Below are positions 53,047 to 61,564 of a DNA stretch of 64,000 bases, in pieces. The stretch comes from Spirosoma pollinicola (GTDB lineage Bacteria > Bacteroidota > Bacteroidia > Cytophagales > Spirosomataceae). The position numbers were made by a program, and so were the translations under genes. Each line of letters starts with the position of its first letter. Position 1 is the first letter of the stretch. The DNA lies in contig NZ_CP025096.1 of assembly GCF_002831565.1 (NCBI RefSeq), positions 3,759,027 through 3,823,026 of the forward strand, given 5' to 3'. The notes under the pieces were generated by a model. It had not been told where the DNA came from. It did not search any database and saw only the letters and a list, made by a program, of their open reading frames with translations.

Positions 53047-53721
53047 ATGTTAGATAGAATACTGCTATTGTTTGATAAATATCCATTAGATTTTATCTCC
53101 CAGCTTAGCAGTATTCTCCCTATTGTCGTTGGGTTATTCACGTTCAAACACTTAAATAAAAACATTAAGATTATCCTGTTACTTTTTTGTATGTATTTCA
53201 TTGGCGATACATATATGATCTGGTTAGGGATTTTTCAAAAAAATAACCTTTTTATATTAAATATTTATCCAATAGGTATCATAATATTATTGACCGCTGC
53301 CTATGTTCCTATTTTTATAAGCCTCTCCGCTAAACGCCTTGTTGTAAGTGTAGCTATAGTTTTTTTACTTACGTGCATAGCTAACTTCAAGATTTTTGAA
53401 ATATCATCTGTTGACTTGTTCTTATGTAGAATATATACAATTGCATTGATGCTACTATATTTTAACAATACATTGTCTGATATGAGGGTAAAAAATATAT
53501 TAATACATAGTCAGTTCTGGATAAGCTCAGGTTTGATTATTTATGCCACGGGTACATTTTTTATCTCCATTTTTAGTGAATTTATTTTCAATCCAAATCT
53601 AGTTGATGATACTACATTCAATGCTTACTGGAACCTCAATAATGTATTGTTTTTGATCTTAGTAGCTTTCTCCTCGATTGGTATATGGCTTAGTAAATAC
53701 GATCAGGAAAATTTACTCTAA
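53047..53721 (+). CDS. Seven-helix membrane protein linked to a two-component system
   Basis: From ATG 53047 the protein is 224 residues with seven hydrophobic segments at about 15-33, 40-58, 68-93, 97-114, 122-140, 156-181 and 195-215. The loops are short and carry no enzyme motif. It is strongly AT-rich compared with neighbours. It sits between the CPxxC protein and a histidine kinase that has only one membrane helix and no sensor domain, so it may be the missing sensor. The assignment as sensor is inference. Confidence 0.7.
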   Translation: MLDRILLLFDKYPLDFISQLSSILPIVVGLFTFKHLNKNIKIILLLFCMYFIGDTYMIWLGIFQKNNLFILNIYPIGIIILLTAAYVPIFISLSAKRLVVSVAIVFLLTCIANFKIFEISSVDLFLCRIYTIALMLLYFNNTLSDMRVKNILIHSQFWISSGLIIYATGTFFISIFSEFIFNPNLVDDTTFNAYWNLNNVLFLILVAFSSIGIWLSKYDQENLL

Positions 53722-53856
53722 AAACCCTTTAAATTATTTAAACAACTCCTGATACTGATTTTATATTTTCCACTCGCTCAATTGTTATAGACGTACATTG
53801 ACATTTATGCGTAGATTCTAGAACTTTACTTAATGCGTTTTTCTTAGATAGCTATC

Positions 53857-54669
53857 ATGTCGATAGATTCCGGTTTTGTAATTGCAATAGGTACGGCGGT
53901 CTTGTTGATAATGGCAGTTTTCATTATCATCTTCGTCGCCTATTACCAGCAAAAACAGGCAAAACAACAACTGGCCTACAAGGAATTGCAGGCACAGCAC
54001 CGGCGTGATCTGATGGCAGCGACCTTTCGGGGGCAGGAGGAAGAGCGAAAACGATTGGCCGAAGATATGCACGACGGGATCGGGACTATGCTATCGGTAA
54101 CGAAAATGAGCCTTAATCAGCTGGAACGTCAGGTTGGGGGCGATGTGCAGACAGGGTTTCTGTTTCAGAAAACCCGCTCCATGATCGACGAAACCATGAC
54201 CAATGTTCGGCGAATCAGTCGGAATCTCGTACCCACAACACTTGAGCGTTTTGGATTGCTGGCGGCACTTGAAGAACTGGCCGACCGCGCCACCGATAAT
54301 GATGTCGAAATACAGTTAACCTATCCCGAATCGGTCATTCCGTTTCCACCGGCTCTGGACCTGATGCTCTATAGAATAGCGCAGGAACTGGTTAATAATG
54401 CTATCCGGCACGCCCGTGCCCGAAGGATCACCATTCAGGTGTACAATGTTGAGAATGAGGCACGGTTGTCTGTTATTGATGATGGTGTAGGCTTCGATTT
54501 CGATGTTGTCACGGAGAATAGACAGGGTGGCTTGGGACTCCGAAATATTGAAAGCCGTTTGAGCGTGGTGAACGGACATGTAACATTCGATGTTGCGCCC
54601 GGTCGTGGGTCGCAGATTCATATACAGGTTCGCCTGCACGACACCCAACCTGTTGATTTATTGAGTTAA
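53857..54669 (+). CDS. Minimal sensor histidine kinase (HisKA_3 type)
   Basis: The 270-residue kinase has one N-terminal membrane helix (about 7-30), no periplasmic or PAS sensor, then the HisKA_3 dimerisation region with the phospho-accepting His in RLAEDMHDGIGTMLS. The HATPase_c boxes are ELVNNAIRHA, DDGVGFD and GGLGLRNIESR. It pairs with the NarL-type regulator encoded next. The lack of a sensor domain fits a separate sensor protein, perhaps the seven-helix protein upstream. Confidence 0.9.
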   Translation: MSIDSGFVIAIGTAVLLIMAVFIIIFVAYYQQKQAKQQLAYKELQAQHRRDLMAATFRGQEEERKRLAEDMHDGIGTMLSVTKMSLNQLERQVGGDVQTGFLFQKTRSMIDETMTNVRRISRNLVPTTLERFGLLAALEELADRATDNDVEIQLTYPESVIPFPPALDLMLYRIAQELVNNAIRHARARRITIQVYNVENEARLSVIDDGVGFDFDVVTENRQGGLGLRNIESRLSVVNGHVTFDVAPGRGSQIHIQVRLHDTQPVDLLS

Positions 54670-54733
54670 TTTGTTTGCTGAACTGTCTCTCTTTACGACT
54701 AATGCAGCATCAGTTCTTAACTCCTCTTCCTCT

Positions 54734-55393
54734 ATGCGAAAAATTAAGCTGGCTCTTTGCGATGACCATACCCTTTTTCGGGTTGGGATGGCCACTATTC
54801 TCGGACAGATTCACGACTTCGAATTGGTTTTAGAGGCTGGCAACGGCCAGGAATTAATCGATCGGATTCCCCGCAAGTTACCTGATGTTGTGCTGCTCGA
54901 CCTTCAGATGCCGGTCATGGATGGCACTGCCACCGCCGATTATCTGCGGGAAAATTACCCGCTCATAAAAATTGTTGTATTAACCATGCACGATGAAGAT
55001 CGAATGGTGTTGCATTTGCTTGAGAAAGGGGTAAGCGGTTATCTTCTGAAAGATGCCGAAGCCGGTGAGGTTGAAAAAGCCGTTCGGAAGGTGATGGATG
55101 AAGGCGTTTACCTGAACGAATTTGTATCAAAAGCGATGCTTCGTAAAATGACAAACAAAACAGCCGTGTCGAAGCCTATCAATGCCTTTTATAATAGCAA
55201 AATCCTCCTTTCCGAGCGCGAAAAGGAAGTGCTGATGCTTATCTGCGAAGGACTCTCGACGTTGGAAATCAGCGAAAAAATATTTCTTAGCCCCCGAACT
55301 GTTGAGGGCCACCGCCTGCGCATTCTCGAAAAAACCGGTACCAAAAATACCGCTGGCATGGTAGCCTATGCGTTTAAGAATAGCCTTGTTTGA
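54734..55393 (+). CDS. LuxR/NarL-family response regulator
   Basis: From ATG 54734 the protein is 219 residues: a receiver with MRKIKLALCDDHTLFR, the phospho-Asp in DVVLLDLQMPVMDG, and a C-terminal GerE/LuxR helix-turn-helix (LSEREKEVLMLICEGLSTLEIS up to KTGTKNTAGM). An earlier start at 54671 would add 21 residues not expected in the family. It is the likely output of the kinase 64 nt upstream. No target is visible except perhaps the palindrome at 52432. Confidence 0.92.
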   Translation: MRKIKLALCDDHTLFRVGMATILGQIHDFELVLEAGNGQELIDRIPRKLPDVVLLDLQMPVMDGTATADYLRENYPLIKIVVLTMHDEDRMVLHLLEKGVSGYLLKDAEAGEVEKAVRKVMDEGVYLNEFVSKAMLRKMTNKTAVSKPINAFYNSKILLSEREKEVLMLICEGLSTLEISEKIFLSPRTVEGHRLRILEKTGTKNTAGMVAYAFKNSLV

Positions 55394-55398
55394 GATGG

Positions 55399-56187
55399 TT
55401 AAAGGCTTCCCGTTTTGCCTCCATCTACCGGAAGATTGACACCATTAATAGAAGCGGCAGCAGGTGTGCATAAAAAAGCAGCAGCGGCTGCCACTTCCTC
55501 GGCTGTAACGAATCGCCCTGTTGGGATTTCGGCTTCTAGTTGCTGAGCCGTTTCTTCTTCTGTTTTGCCCGATGTTTTCGATCGCATGGTTAGCACAGCC
55601 GCCAGACGAGCGGTTTGGGTATAACCCGGCAGCACATTGTTGACCGTAATCCCATAGCGGGCAATCTCCAGTGAAAGCGTTTTAGCCCACTGGGCAACTG
55701 CCCCACGAATCGTATTCGACACACCGAGCCCTACAATCGGCTGTTTGACAGACGTTGAGATAATATTGACAATGCGCCCATAACCAGCCTCTTTCATCGC
55801 CGGAAAAACCGCCTGAACCAACGCTTGATTATTGAGCAGATGATTGTGGAATGTCCTCACAAACTCATCGGCATTTGCATCAATCAGTGGGCCTCCGGCC
55901 GGGCCACCCGTATTATTGATCAAAATGTGCAACGCTGGAAATTGAGCCAAATGCCGGGCAATAGCCGTCTGCACTTCGCCCGGTTGGCTAAAATCGGCCA
56001 CCAGGTACCGGTGCGTTTGTCCCTGACGTGTGTCCAGTTCCAGCAATGTTGTTTTAAGCGTTTCTTCATTACGAGCCATCAGCACAATAGTTGCCCCTAA
56101 CAAAGCCAGTTCAATAGCCGTGGCGCGACCAATTCCCTGCGTACTGCCGCAAACGAGGGCCGTTCTTCCTGTTAATGTAAGATTCAT
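55399..56187 (-). CDS. SDR family oxidoreductase
   Basis: The ATG at 56187 gives 262 residues beginning MNLTLTGRTALVCGSTQGIG; an upstream ATG adds 12 non-conserved residues. Motifs are GSTQGIG, NNTGG in the NNAG position, the active-site region ISTSVKQPIVGLGVSNTIRG, where the YxxxK Tyr is replaced by Val or Ser and the Lys is absent, and INGVNLPVDGG. The missing Tyr-Lys pair matches a 3-oxoacyl-reductase-like subgroup with altered chemistry. It is convergent with the response regulator. Confidence 0.85.
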   Translation of the reverse strand: MNLTLTGRTALVCGSTQGIGRATAIELALLGATIVLMARNEETLKTTLLELDTRQGQTHRYLVADFSQPGEVQTAIARHLAQFPALHILINNTGGPAGGPLIDANADEFVRTFHNHLLNNQALVQAVFPAMKEAGYGRIVNIISTSVKQPIVGLGVSNTIRGAVAQWAKTLSLEIARYGITVNNVLPGYTQTARLAAVLTMRSKTSGKTEEETAQQLEAEIPTGRFVTAEEVAAAAAFLCTPAAASINGVNLPVDGGKTGSL

Positions 56188-56284
56188 GTGGAAATGTGTT
56201 TTATTAATAACGCCGATCATCAATACAAAGGCCGGACAAAATAGGGAAAAAGACCATTGGCGTAGTTTTACATCTACAAATGGT

Positions 56285-56292
56285 TAGTTTTG
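56285..56292 (+). promoter_or_regulatory. Predicted promoter of the lemA operon (TAGTTTTG)
   Basis: TAGTTTTG matches TAnnTTTG, 44 nt upstream of the lemA start. A TTG lies 25 nt upstream, somewhat too far for a consensus -33 box. Confidence 0.4.
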
Positions 56293-56336
56293 GGCAACTT
56301 TGTATCCAATATTAATCATTTGCATTTCAACAGACC

Positions 56337-56918
56337 ATGTCAAAGACATTAATTATCGTGGTGGTTATTGCCCTGTTTCTGGGTATGTACGGCTGTAGTT
56401 CCTATAATGGGTTAGTTCAAACAGATACGAACGTACAGGAAAAATGGGCGCAGGTTCAAACCCAGTACCAACGTCGGGCCGATTTAATTCCAAACTTAGT
56501 TCGCACTGTTCAGGGTGCTGCCAATTTTGAGAAGAGCACGTTGACGGCCGTTATTCAGGCACGGGCCAGTGCTACGCAGGTGAAATTCACCGCTGATCAG
56601 TTGACCCCTGAGAACGTTCAGAAATTTCAGGCGGCTCAGGATCAGTTGAGCGGCTCCCTGTCGCGCTTACTGGCGGTTGCAGAAAGTTACCCGAACCTGA
56701 AAGCCAATCAGAACTTTTCAGAACTACAGGCTCAGTTGGAAGGAACTGAAAATCGTATTGCTGTTTCTCGTAACGATTTCAACGGCGCGGTGAAATCGTA
56801 TAACCAATCGGTACGGTCGTTCCCGAACAATATCTTCGCCGGTATTTTTGGATTCCCTGTGAAAGGCTTCTTTGAGGCTTCGCAAGCGGCTCAAAACGCT
56901 CCAACAGTACAGTTTTAA
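56337..56918 (+). CDS. lemA: LemA family protein
   Basis: The 193-residue protein has an N-terminal membrane anchor (with Cys20 in GMYGC, possibly lipidated) and the LemA core: NGLVQTDTNVQEKWAQVQTQ, RRADLIPNLVRTVQGAA and FNGAVKSYNQSVRSFPNNIF. LemA proteins are often encoded with TPM-domain proteins, as here. The role is probably membrane-associated and not well defined. Confidence 0.93.
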   Translation: MSKTLIIVVVIALFLGMYGCSSYNGLVQTDTNVQEKWAQVQTQYQRRADLIPNLVRTVQGAANFEKSTLTAVIQARASATQVKFTADQLTPENVQKFQAAQDQLSGSLSRLLAVAESYPNLKANQNFSELQAQLEGTENRIAVSRNDFNGAVKSYNQSVRSFPNNIFAGIFGFPVKGFFEASQAAQNAPTVQF

Positions 56919-56920
56919 TA

Positions 56921-56986
56921 TACAATGAACAATGTATAATGAATAGTGGACGCAATAGCCATTATTCATTATACATTATACATTAT
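56921..56986. repeat. AATG-rich inverted repeat between lemA and TPM gene
   Basis: AATGTATAATGAATAGTGG on the left and CCATTATTCATTATACATT on the right are near inverse complements. It matches the AATG/CATT type seen at 19336, in the riboswitch and at 58295. Confidence 0.75.
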
Positions 56987-56993
56987 CTAGTTC

Positions 56994-57422
56994 ATGAATC
57001 CCTTCACTCCCGACGAACAACAGCGTATTGTGGAATCCATTCGTCAGGCTGAAAAGTCTACGTCGGGCGAAATTCGGGTGCATGTTGAACCGCACTGTGC
57101 AAATGCCGACCCTGTACAACGGGCCATTGAGGTATTTACTAATTTGGGTATGCACCAGACGAAAGAACAGAATGGTGTATTGTTCTATCTCGCCCATACC
57201 GACCGGAAGTTCGCTGTATTGGGTGATAAAGGGATTGATGCAAAAGTACCTGCCAATTTCTGGGAAAGCACGAAAGACCTGCTTCGTAGCCATTTCGCTG
57301 CCGGACACTACGCCGAAGGGCTAAGTGTGGGCATTGAACGAGCCGGGCAACAATTAAAACAGTACTTCCCTTACGCCAGCGACGACACTAACGAACTCGC
57401 CGACGATATTTCGTTTGACTGA
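56994..57422 (+). CDS. TPM domain protein (short, no signal peptide)
   Basis: The 142-residue protein is a TPM_phosphatase domain: IRQAEKSTSGEIRVHVEPH, LGMHQTKEQNGVLFYLAHTDRKFAVLGDKGID. It lacks a signal peptide and membrane helix, unlike the next gene product. It overlaps the next start by 8 nt. TPM domains are found in thylakoid and bacterial membrane proteins of poorly known function. Confidence 0.88.
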   Translation: MNPFTPDEQQRIVESIRQAEKSTSGEIRVHVEPHCANADPVQRAIEVFTNLGMHQTKEQNGVLFYLAHTDRKFAVLGDKGIDAKVPANFWESTKDLLRSHFAAGHYAEGLSVGIERAGQQLKQYFPYASDDTNELADDISFD

Positions 57423-58272
57423 CACTGCCGTGAACGTACTCTCTTTTTTTACCTATACAACCCGACTGCTACGCCTTGGGTTGATGTTCGTTCTGTTAAT
57501 TTTAGTGCCCGCCACCCTACAGGCGCAGGATACCGCTACCGACAATGGATCGTCGGCCGATACAGCTATCCCCAATAAACCGAGCCCGCCCCGCCTTGTA
57601 AATGACTTTGTGGGCATTCTGAGCAGTACTGAACGTGCTCAACTCGAACAGAAGCTTAAAGCTTACAACGATTCTACCTCAACGCAGATCACAATCGTTA
57701 TCGTCAAAACGACCGAGCCCTACCCCATCGGCGATTTTGCCTTTCAGGTAGGCCGGAAGTGGGGCGTAGGGCAGGCAGGTAAGAATAATGGTCTTGTACT
57801 CGCCTGGGCTACTCAAACGCGTAAGATCTTTATCGCTCCGGGCTATGGCATGGAAGGTGCAATTCCTGATGCCATTGCCAAACGAATTATTACCAACACG
57901 ATTGCTCCGGCCTTTAAACAGGAACAGTACTTCCAGGGTCTTGATGACGCAACGACCGAGATCATCCGGCGGGCTAGTGGCGAATATAAAGCAGAGCCGG
58001 ATACGAATACGGATGGGGGCTCCAGCACATTTGTTATTGCCCTGATTATCATCATTGTTATCGTGTTCATCATCTCACGGAGAAACCGGGGGGGCGGTAG
58101 CAGTGGCAACCGTGGTGGCGGCTTCGGCCCAGTCTTTTTTCCCACGTCAACGTTCTCTGGTTGGGGTGGCTCCAGTGGTGGTGGTAGCTTCGGCGGAGGT
58201 AGTAGTGGCGGTGGTTTTGGTGGTTTTGGTGGCGGTAGCTTTGGTGGGGGCGGTGCCGGGGGCGATTATTAG
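57415..58272 (+). CDS. TPM domain membrane protein with glycine-rich tail
   Basis: The 285-residue protein has a signal peptide, a TPM domain (LVNDFVGILSSTERAQLEQKL; GKNNGLVLAWATQTRKIFIAPGYGMEGAIPD), one membrane helix (TFVIALIIIIVIVFII) and a Gly/Ser-rich C-terminus. It is the YgcG-type protein normally found with LemA. Orientation places the TPM domain outside the cytoplasm. Confidence 0.93.
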   Translation: MTDTAVNVLSFFTYTTRLLRLGLMFVLLILVPATLQAQDTATDNGSSADTAIPNKPSPPRLVNDFVGILSSTERAQLEQKLKAYNDSTSTQITIVIVKTTEPYPIGDFAFQVGRKWGVGQAGKNNGLVLAWATQTRKIFIAPGYGMEGAIPDAIAKRIITNTIAPAFKQEQYFQGLDDATTEIIRRASGEYKAEPDTNTDGGSSTFVIALIIIIVIVFIISRRNRGGGSSGNRGGGFGPVFFPTSTFSGWGGSSGGGSFGGGSSGGGFGGFGGGSFGGGGAGGDY

Positions 58273-58294
58273 TAAGGTTGCCGGAAGCACGATA

Positions 58295-58384
58295 AGTAAA
58301 TGAAGAATGTAAAATGCATAATGAAGAATGACTACGGTTGCCATTCTTCATTATGCATTTTACATTCTTCATTATCCATTTACT
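58295..58384. repeat. AATG-rich inverted repeat after the TPM operon
   Basis: Arms of 35 nt or more: GAAGAATGTAAAATGCATAA on the left and TTATGCATTTTACATTCTTC on the right, with loop CTACGGTTG. It lies just downstream of the TPM gene and resembles the repeat at 56921. Confidence 0.85.
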
Positions 58385-58456
58385 TACTACTCTGCCAATG
58401 AATGCGCTTAACGAGCCGTTCAACGAAAATATAGCTTAGGATTGGGTAATGACGCC

Positions 58457-58464
58457 TATTTTTG
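58457..58464 (+). promoter_or_regulatory. Predicted promoter of the DUF5916 gene (TATTTTTG)
   Basis: TATTTTTG matches TAnnTTTG, 22 nt before the start codon. No TTG is seen at the usual -33 spacing. Confidence 0.5.
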
Positions 58465-58486
58465 GCAGTTCAGTTAGTCACATTCT

Positions 58487-60832
58487 ATGTCGCCCGTTAT
58501 TGCCCGATACGCTCTACTTTCCTTTTTTCTCCCACTTTATGCATTGGCTCAAACGAACCCGGTTGCGCCAAATACGGCCCAGTCGGATGTTGTTCGACCC
58601 GATACAACGCGGGATGACTTGTCCGATAAAGAGTTAAATAGCCCTAGCGGTCAGTCGGTTATATTTAAGCCTTCGTTAAAGCGCAGAGCTATACAGGCTA
58701 TTGAAATTAAGGACAGACTAAAAATAGACGGTCATCTGGACGAGGCCCAATGGAAAGAGGCCAAGCCTGCGAGACGATTTTTGCAGATTGATCCCCAGCA
58801 AGGCCAACCTGCTACCTTTGGTACCGATGTTCGGGTGCTCTACAATCGCCACTATTTGTATATCGCGGCTATCAATCACGATTCTCTAGGTCGAAAAGCA
58901 CTGCGGGTTCCCAACTTCAAACGCGATTTCAGTAGTCGGGCGCACGATTTGTTTGGCGTGTCTATTGACGGATTTAATGATCGACGCAACGCAATGACCT
59001 TCATTACAAATCCGCATAGCACGCAGCGCGATTTGCTTTCATTTGACGATTTACTCTACGATGAAGATTGGGACGGTTTCTGGAAAGTTCGCACCAGCCG
59101 CACCGATTCGGGTTGGGTAGCCGAAATGCAGATACCCTGGCAAACGTTACGTTATGCCCGCTCAGCCGACTCGGCACAGTCGTGGGGTATCAACTTCTTC
59201 CGTAATCGCCGATATTCCAACGAGTTGTCGGCATGGTCGCCTTTTCCAAGGGCCTTCACATCGAGCCGGATGGAGTATGCTGGTCTAATTACCGGCTTGA
59301 AACCGCCCCCACCTTCTCCGAATATCCGTATCCAGCCGTATGTACTAATAAGCGATGACCGGTATACTGGTACGGAAGTTGGCTATGGACAACGTGCCAA
59401 ACTCAAATTTGGCGGTGATCTTAAATGGGCGCTCAACCCCAATACCGTTCTCGATCTTACGCTAAACACTGATTTTGCGCAGGCAGACGTAGATCGGCAG
59501 GTCAATAATTTAACTCGGTTCTCCGTTCTATTTCCCGAACGACGGGCATTCTTTCTGGAAAATGCCAGCTTGTTTGGGGCTGGTTTGCTGGGTAACAGGA
59601 ATACGGGCGAAGGCGGCAGCATGGTTATTCAGCCATTCTTCAGCCGGACAATAGGTCTGGCAACACTTCCCGATGGCACCAGTACACCCGTACCCATTGA
59701 TGCCGGGGCCAGGCTAGTGTATCGATCTCTCAACCGGAATTATGGCGGCATGGTTATCCGACAACGCGGCATTCCGGGCAGCCCCACAACCGATTTTGTT
59801 GTTGGGCGATACGTTGAGAATGTGGGTCGGCAGAACCGGATTGGGATGCTGTTTACGCTGAAAAATGTACACAGAACCGATAGCCTTCCTGGCCGCCAAA
59901 ATGGAACAATTGCCCTGGATGGTTTTTTTCGGTTGAGTCAGAAGTGGACGTACAATGCTATGCTTATCGGTAGCCTGAGTTCAGGTAATGCCGAGAAGGG
60001 TATGTCGGCATACAGCCAGCTTATATACCGCACCAATCAATTGGTAGGCTGGTGGACGCAGTCGGTTGTAACGAAGAGTTTTAACCCCGAGATGGGCTTT
60101 GTTTCTCGGGGTGATGTGATTGCTACCACACCGGGCCTGTATTTAGTGAACCGTGCTAAATGGTTGCCCAAATGGGTTCGGAATTTCGAGCCCGGTGTGT
60201 TTCTGGAGCTTTATCATAAAGCCTCAACGGGTTATTTGCAGGAATCTCAATTAAATTTTAACCCAATCTGGCTGACGTTTCAGAACGGGGGCAACTTAGG
60301 TCTATTTGTCAATTCGACCTTTCAGCGACTCGATGAGGGTGATTATCGACCGCTTGGCCTGGACATTGCCTCTAACAGATACCGTTATGTTCGTTATAGC
60401 GTTATGTTCAGCACCGATCCATCGAAGAAAGTTTCGTTTCAGCTTAACAGCGAAACCGGTCGCTATTACGATGGGAGCTTGAATTATGCACGGGCTACCC
60501 TTTTGTTAGCACCTGTTCCGCATGCGGCTTTCACCCTCAACGCCGAAGCAAATGCCTTCAAGAATGTAGGGGGCTATACGGGCACAATCTCACTCTATAG
60601 TGTGGAGAGCCGGATGGCAGTGAACCCGCGCTTGCAGTTAATCAGCTTTTTTCAGCGGAACACCTACACGGATAAAAATGCCTGGAATATCCGGCTAGCC
60701 TGGGAGTTCCAGCCGCTTTCATTTCTGTACATCGTGTACAATTACGGCACCTACGCAGGTTCTGTTCGCGCAATCGACCGTCAGCAGGAGCAGCATATTA
60801 TTGGCAAACTGTCGTATTTGAAGCAGTTCTGA
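58487..60832 (+). CDS. DUF5916 outer-membrane protein with CBM9-like N-terminal domain
   Basis: The 781-residue protein has a signal peptide (ending ALAQ) and a CBM9-like domain at about 65-270 (IKIDG-type LKIDGHLDEAQWKEA; GWVAEMQIPWQTLRY). The DUF5916 region follows (LNTDFAQADVDRQVNNLTRF, FPERRAFFLENASLFG) with a barrel-like C-terminus. Family members are common in Bacteroidota and thought to sit in the outer membrane; no function is known. Its stop codon abuts a repeat element. Confidence 0.9.
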   Translation: MSPVIARYALLSFFLPLYALAQTNPVAPNTAQSDVVRPDTTRDDLSDKELNSPSGQSVIFKPSLKRRAIQAIEIKDRLKIDGHLDEAQWKEAKPARRFLQIDPQQGQPATFGTDVRVLYNRHYLYIAAINHDSLGRKALRVPNFKRDFSSRAHDLFGVSIDGFNDRRNAMTFITNPHSTQRDLLSFDDLLYDEDWDGFWKVRTSRTDSGWVAEMQIPWQTLRYARSADSAQSWGINFFRNRRYSNELSAWSPFPRAFTSSRMEYAGLITGLKPPPPSPNIRIQPYVLISDDRYTGTEVGYGQRAKLKFGGDLKWALNPNTVLDLTLNTDFAQADVDRQVNNLTRFSVLFPERRAFFLENASLFGAGLLGNRNTGEGGSMVIQPFFSRTIGLATLPDGTSTPVPIDAGARLVYRSLNRNYGGMVIRQRGIPGSPTTDFVVGRYVENVGRQNRIGMLFTLKNVHRTDSLPGRQNGTIALDGFFRLSQKWTYNAMLIGSLSSGNAEKGMSAYSQLIYRTNQLVGWWTQSVVTKSFNPEMGFVSRGDVIATTPGLYLVNRAKWLPKWVRNFEPGVFLELYHKASTGYLQESQLNFNPIWLTFQNGGNLGLFVNSTFQRLDEGDYRPLGLDIASNRYRYVRYSVMFSTDPSKKVSFQLNSETGRYYDGSLNYARATLLLAPVPHAAFTLNAEANAFKNVGGYTGTISLYSVESRMAVNPRLQLISFFQRNTYTDKNAWNIRLAWEFQPLSFLYIVYNYGTYAGSVRAIDRQQEQHIIGKLSYLKQF

Positions 60833-60959
60833 ACCGGGATTTTAAGGAGATTTAAAAGATTAAACAAGATTATCCAATAACTATGCTGCGATGTTTTGGT
60901 AACTCGAAGAGTTACATTGGATAATCTTGTTTAATCTTTTAAATCTCCTTAAAATCCCG
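60833..60959. repeat. ACCGGGATTTT inverted-repeat element, copy 4
   Basis: It directly follows the DUF5916 stop codon (TGA then ACCGGGATTTT). Its arms (ACCGGGATTTTAAGGAGATT and AATCTCCTTAAAATCCCG) pair over about 45 bp. The centre has a looser CGAAGAG region. It ends 18 nt before the gmhA stop codon. Confidence 0.88.
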
Positions 60960-60977
60960 CGGGGCCGCCCGTGCGGT

Positions 60978-61550
60978 CTAGATAACCTGTTTTTCAATCA
61001 GCAGAATAAATAAGTGAATCACTTTGATGTGAATCTCCTGAATGCGGTCGGCGTAACCGAAATGGGGAACCCGCACCTCAACATCGGCCTGACCAGCGAG
61101 CTTGCCGCCATCTTTGCCAGTTAATAATACAACCTTCATTCCTTTTTGCCGGGCAGTCTCAACGGCGCGAATCACATTGGCCGAATTACCGCTTGTGCTA
61201 AGTCCCAGCAAAACATCACCCTCATTGCCTAAACCCTCAACAAAACGGGAGAATACAAATTCATAGCCGTAATCATTGCTTACACACGAGAGATGGCTAA
61301 CATCCGAAATTGCAATGGCAGCCAGTGCCCGGCGGTTATCCCGATACCGTCCGGAAAGCTCTTCGGCAAAGTGCATTGCATCGCAATGGGAGCCACCATT
61401 ACCGCAGGAAATAATTTTACGGCCATTTTTGAGCGCATCGGCCATAAGCGTTGCGGCTTGCTCAATGGCTAAAAGGTTGTCAGGGTTACTAAGGAATGTA
61501 TCTAAAACAGACTGAGCTTCGGTCAGTTCCTGGCGGATAATATCAAGCAT
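60978..61550 (-). CDS. gmhA: Phosphoheptose isomerase (sedoheptulose 7-phosphate isomerase)
   Basis: From ATG at 61548-61550 this SIS-domain protein is 190 residues. It has [48 protein letters not shown] and [10 protein letters not shown], a very close match to E. coli GmhA. It makes D-glycero-D-manno-heptose 7-phosphate for LPS core. It is cotranscribed with the Wzi-like gene 14 nt upstream. Confidence 0.95.
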   Translation of the reverse strand: MLDIIRQELTEAQSVLDTFLSNPDNLLAIEQAATLMADALKNGRKIISCGNGGSHCDAMHFAEELSGRYRDNRRALAAIAISDVSHLSCVSNDYGYEFVFSRFVEGLGNEGDVLLGLSTSGNSANVIRAVETARQKGMKVVLLTGKDGGKLAGQADVEVRVPHFGYADRIQEIHIKVIHLFILLIEKQVI

Positions 61551-61564
61551 AAAAACGCGACTAA

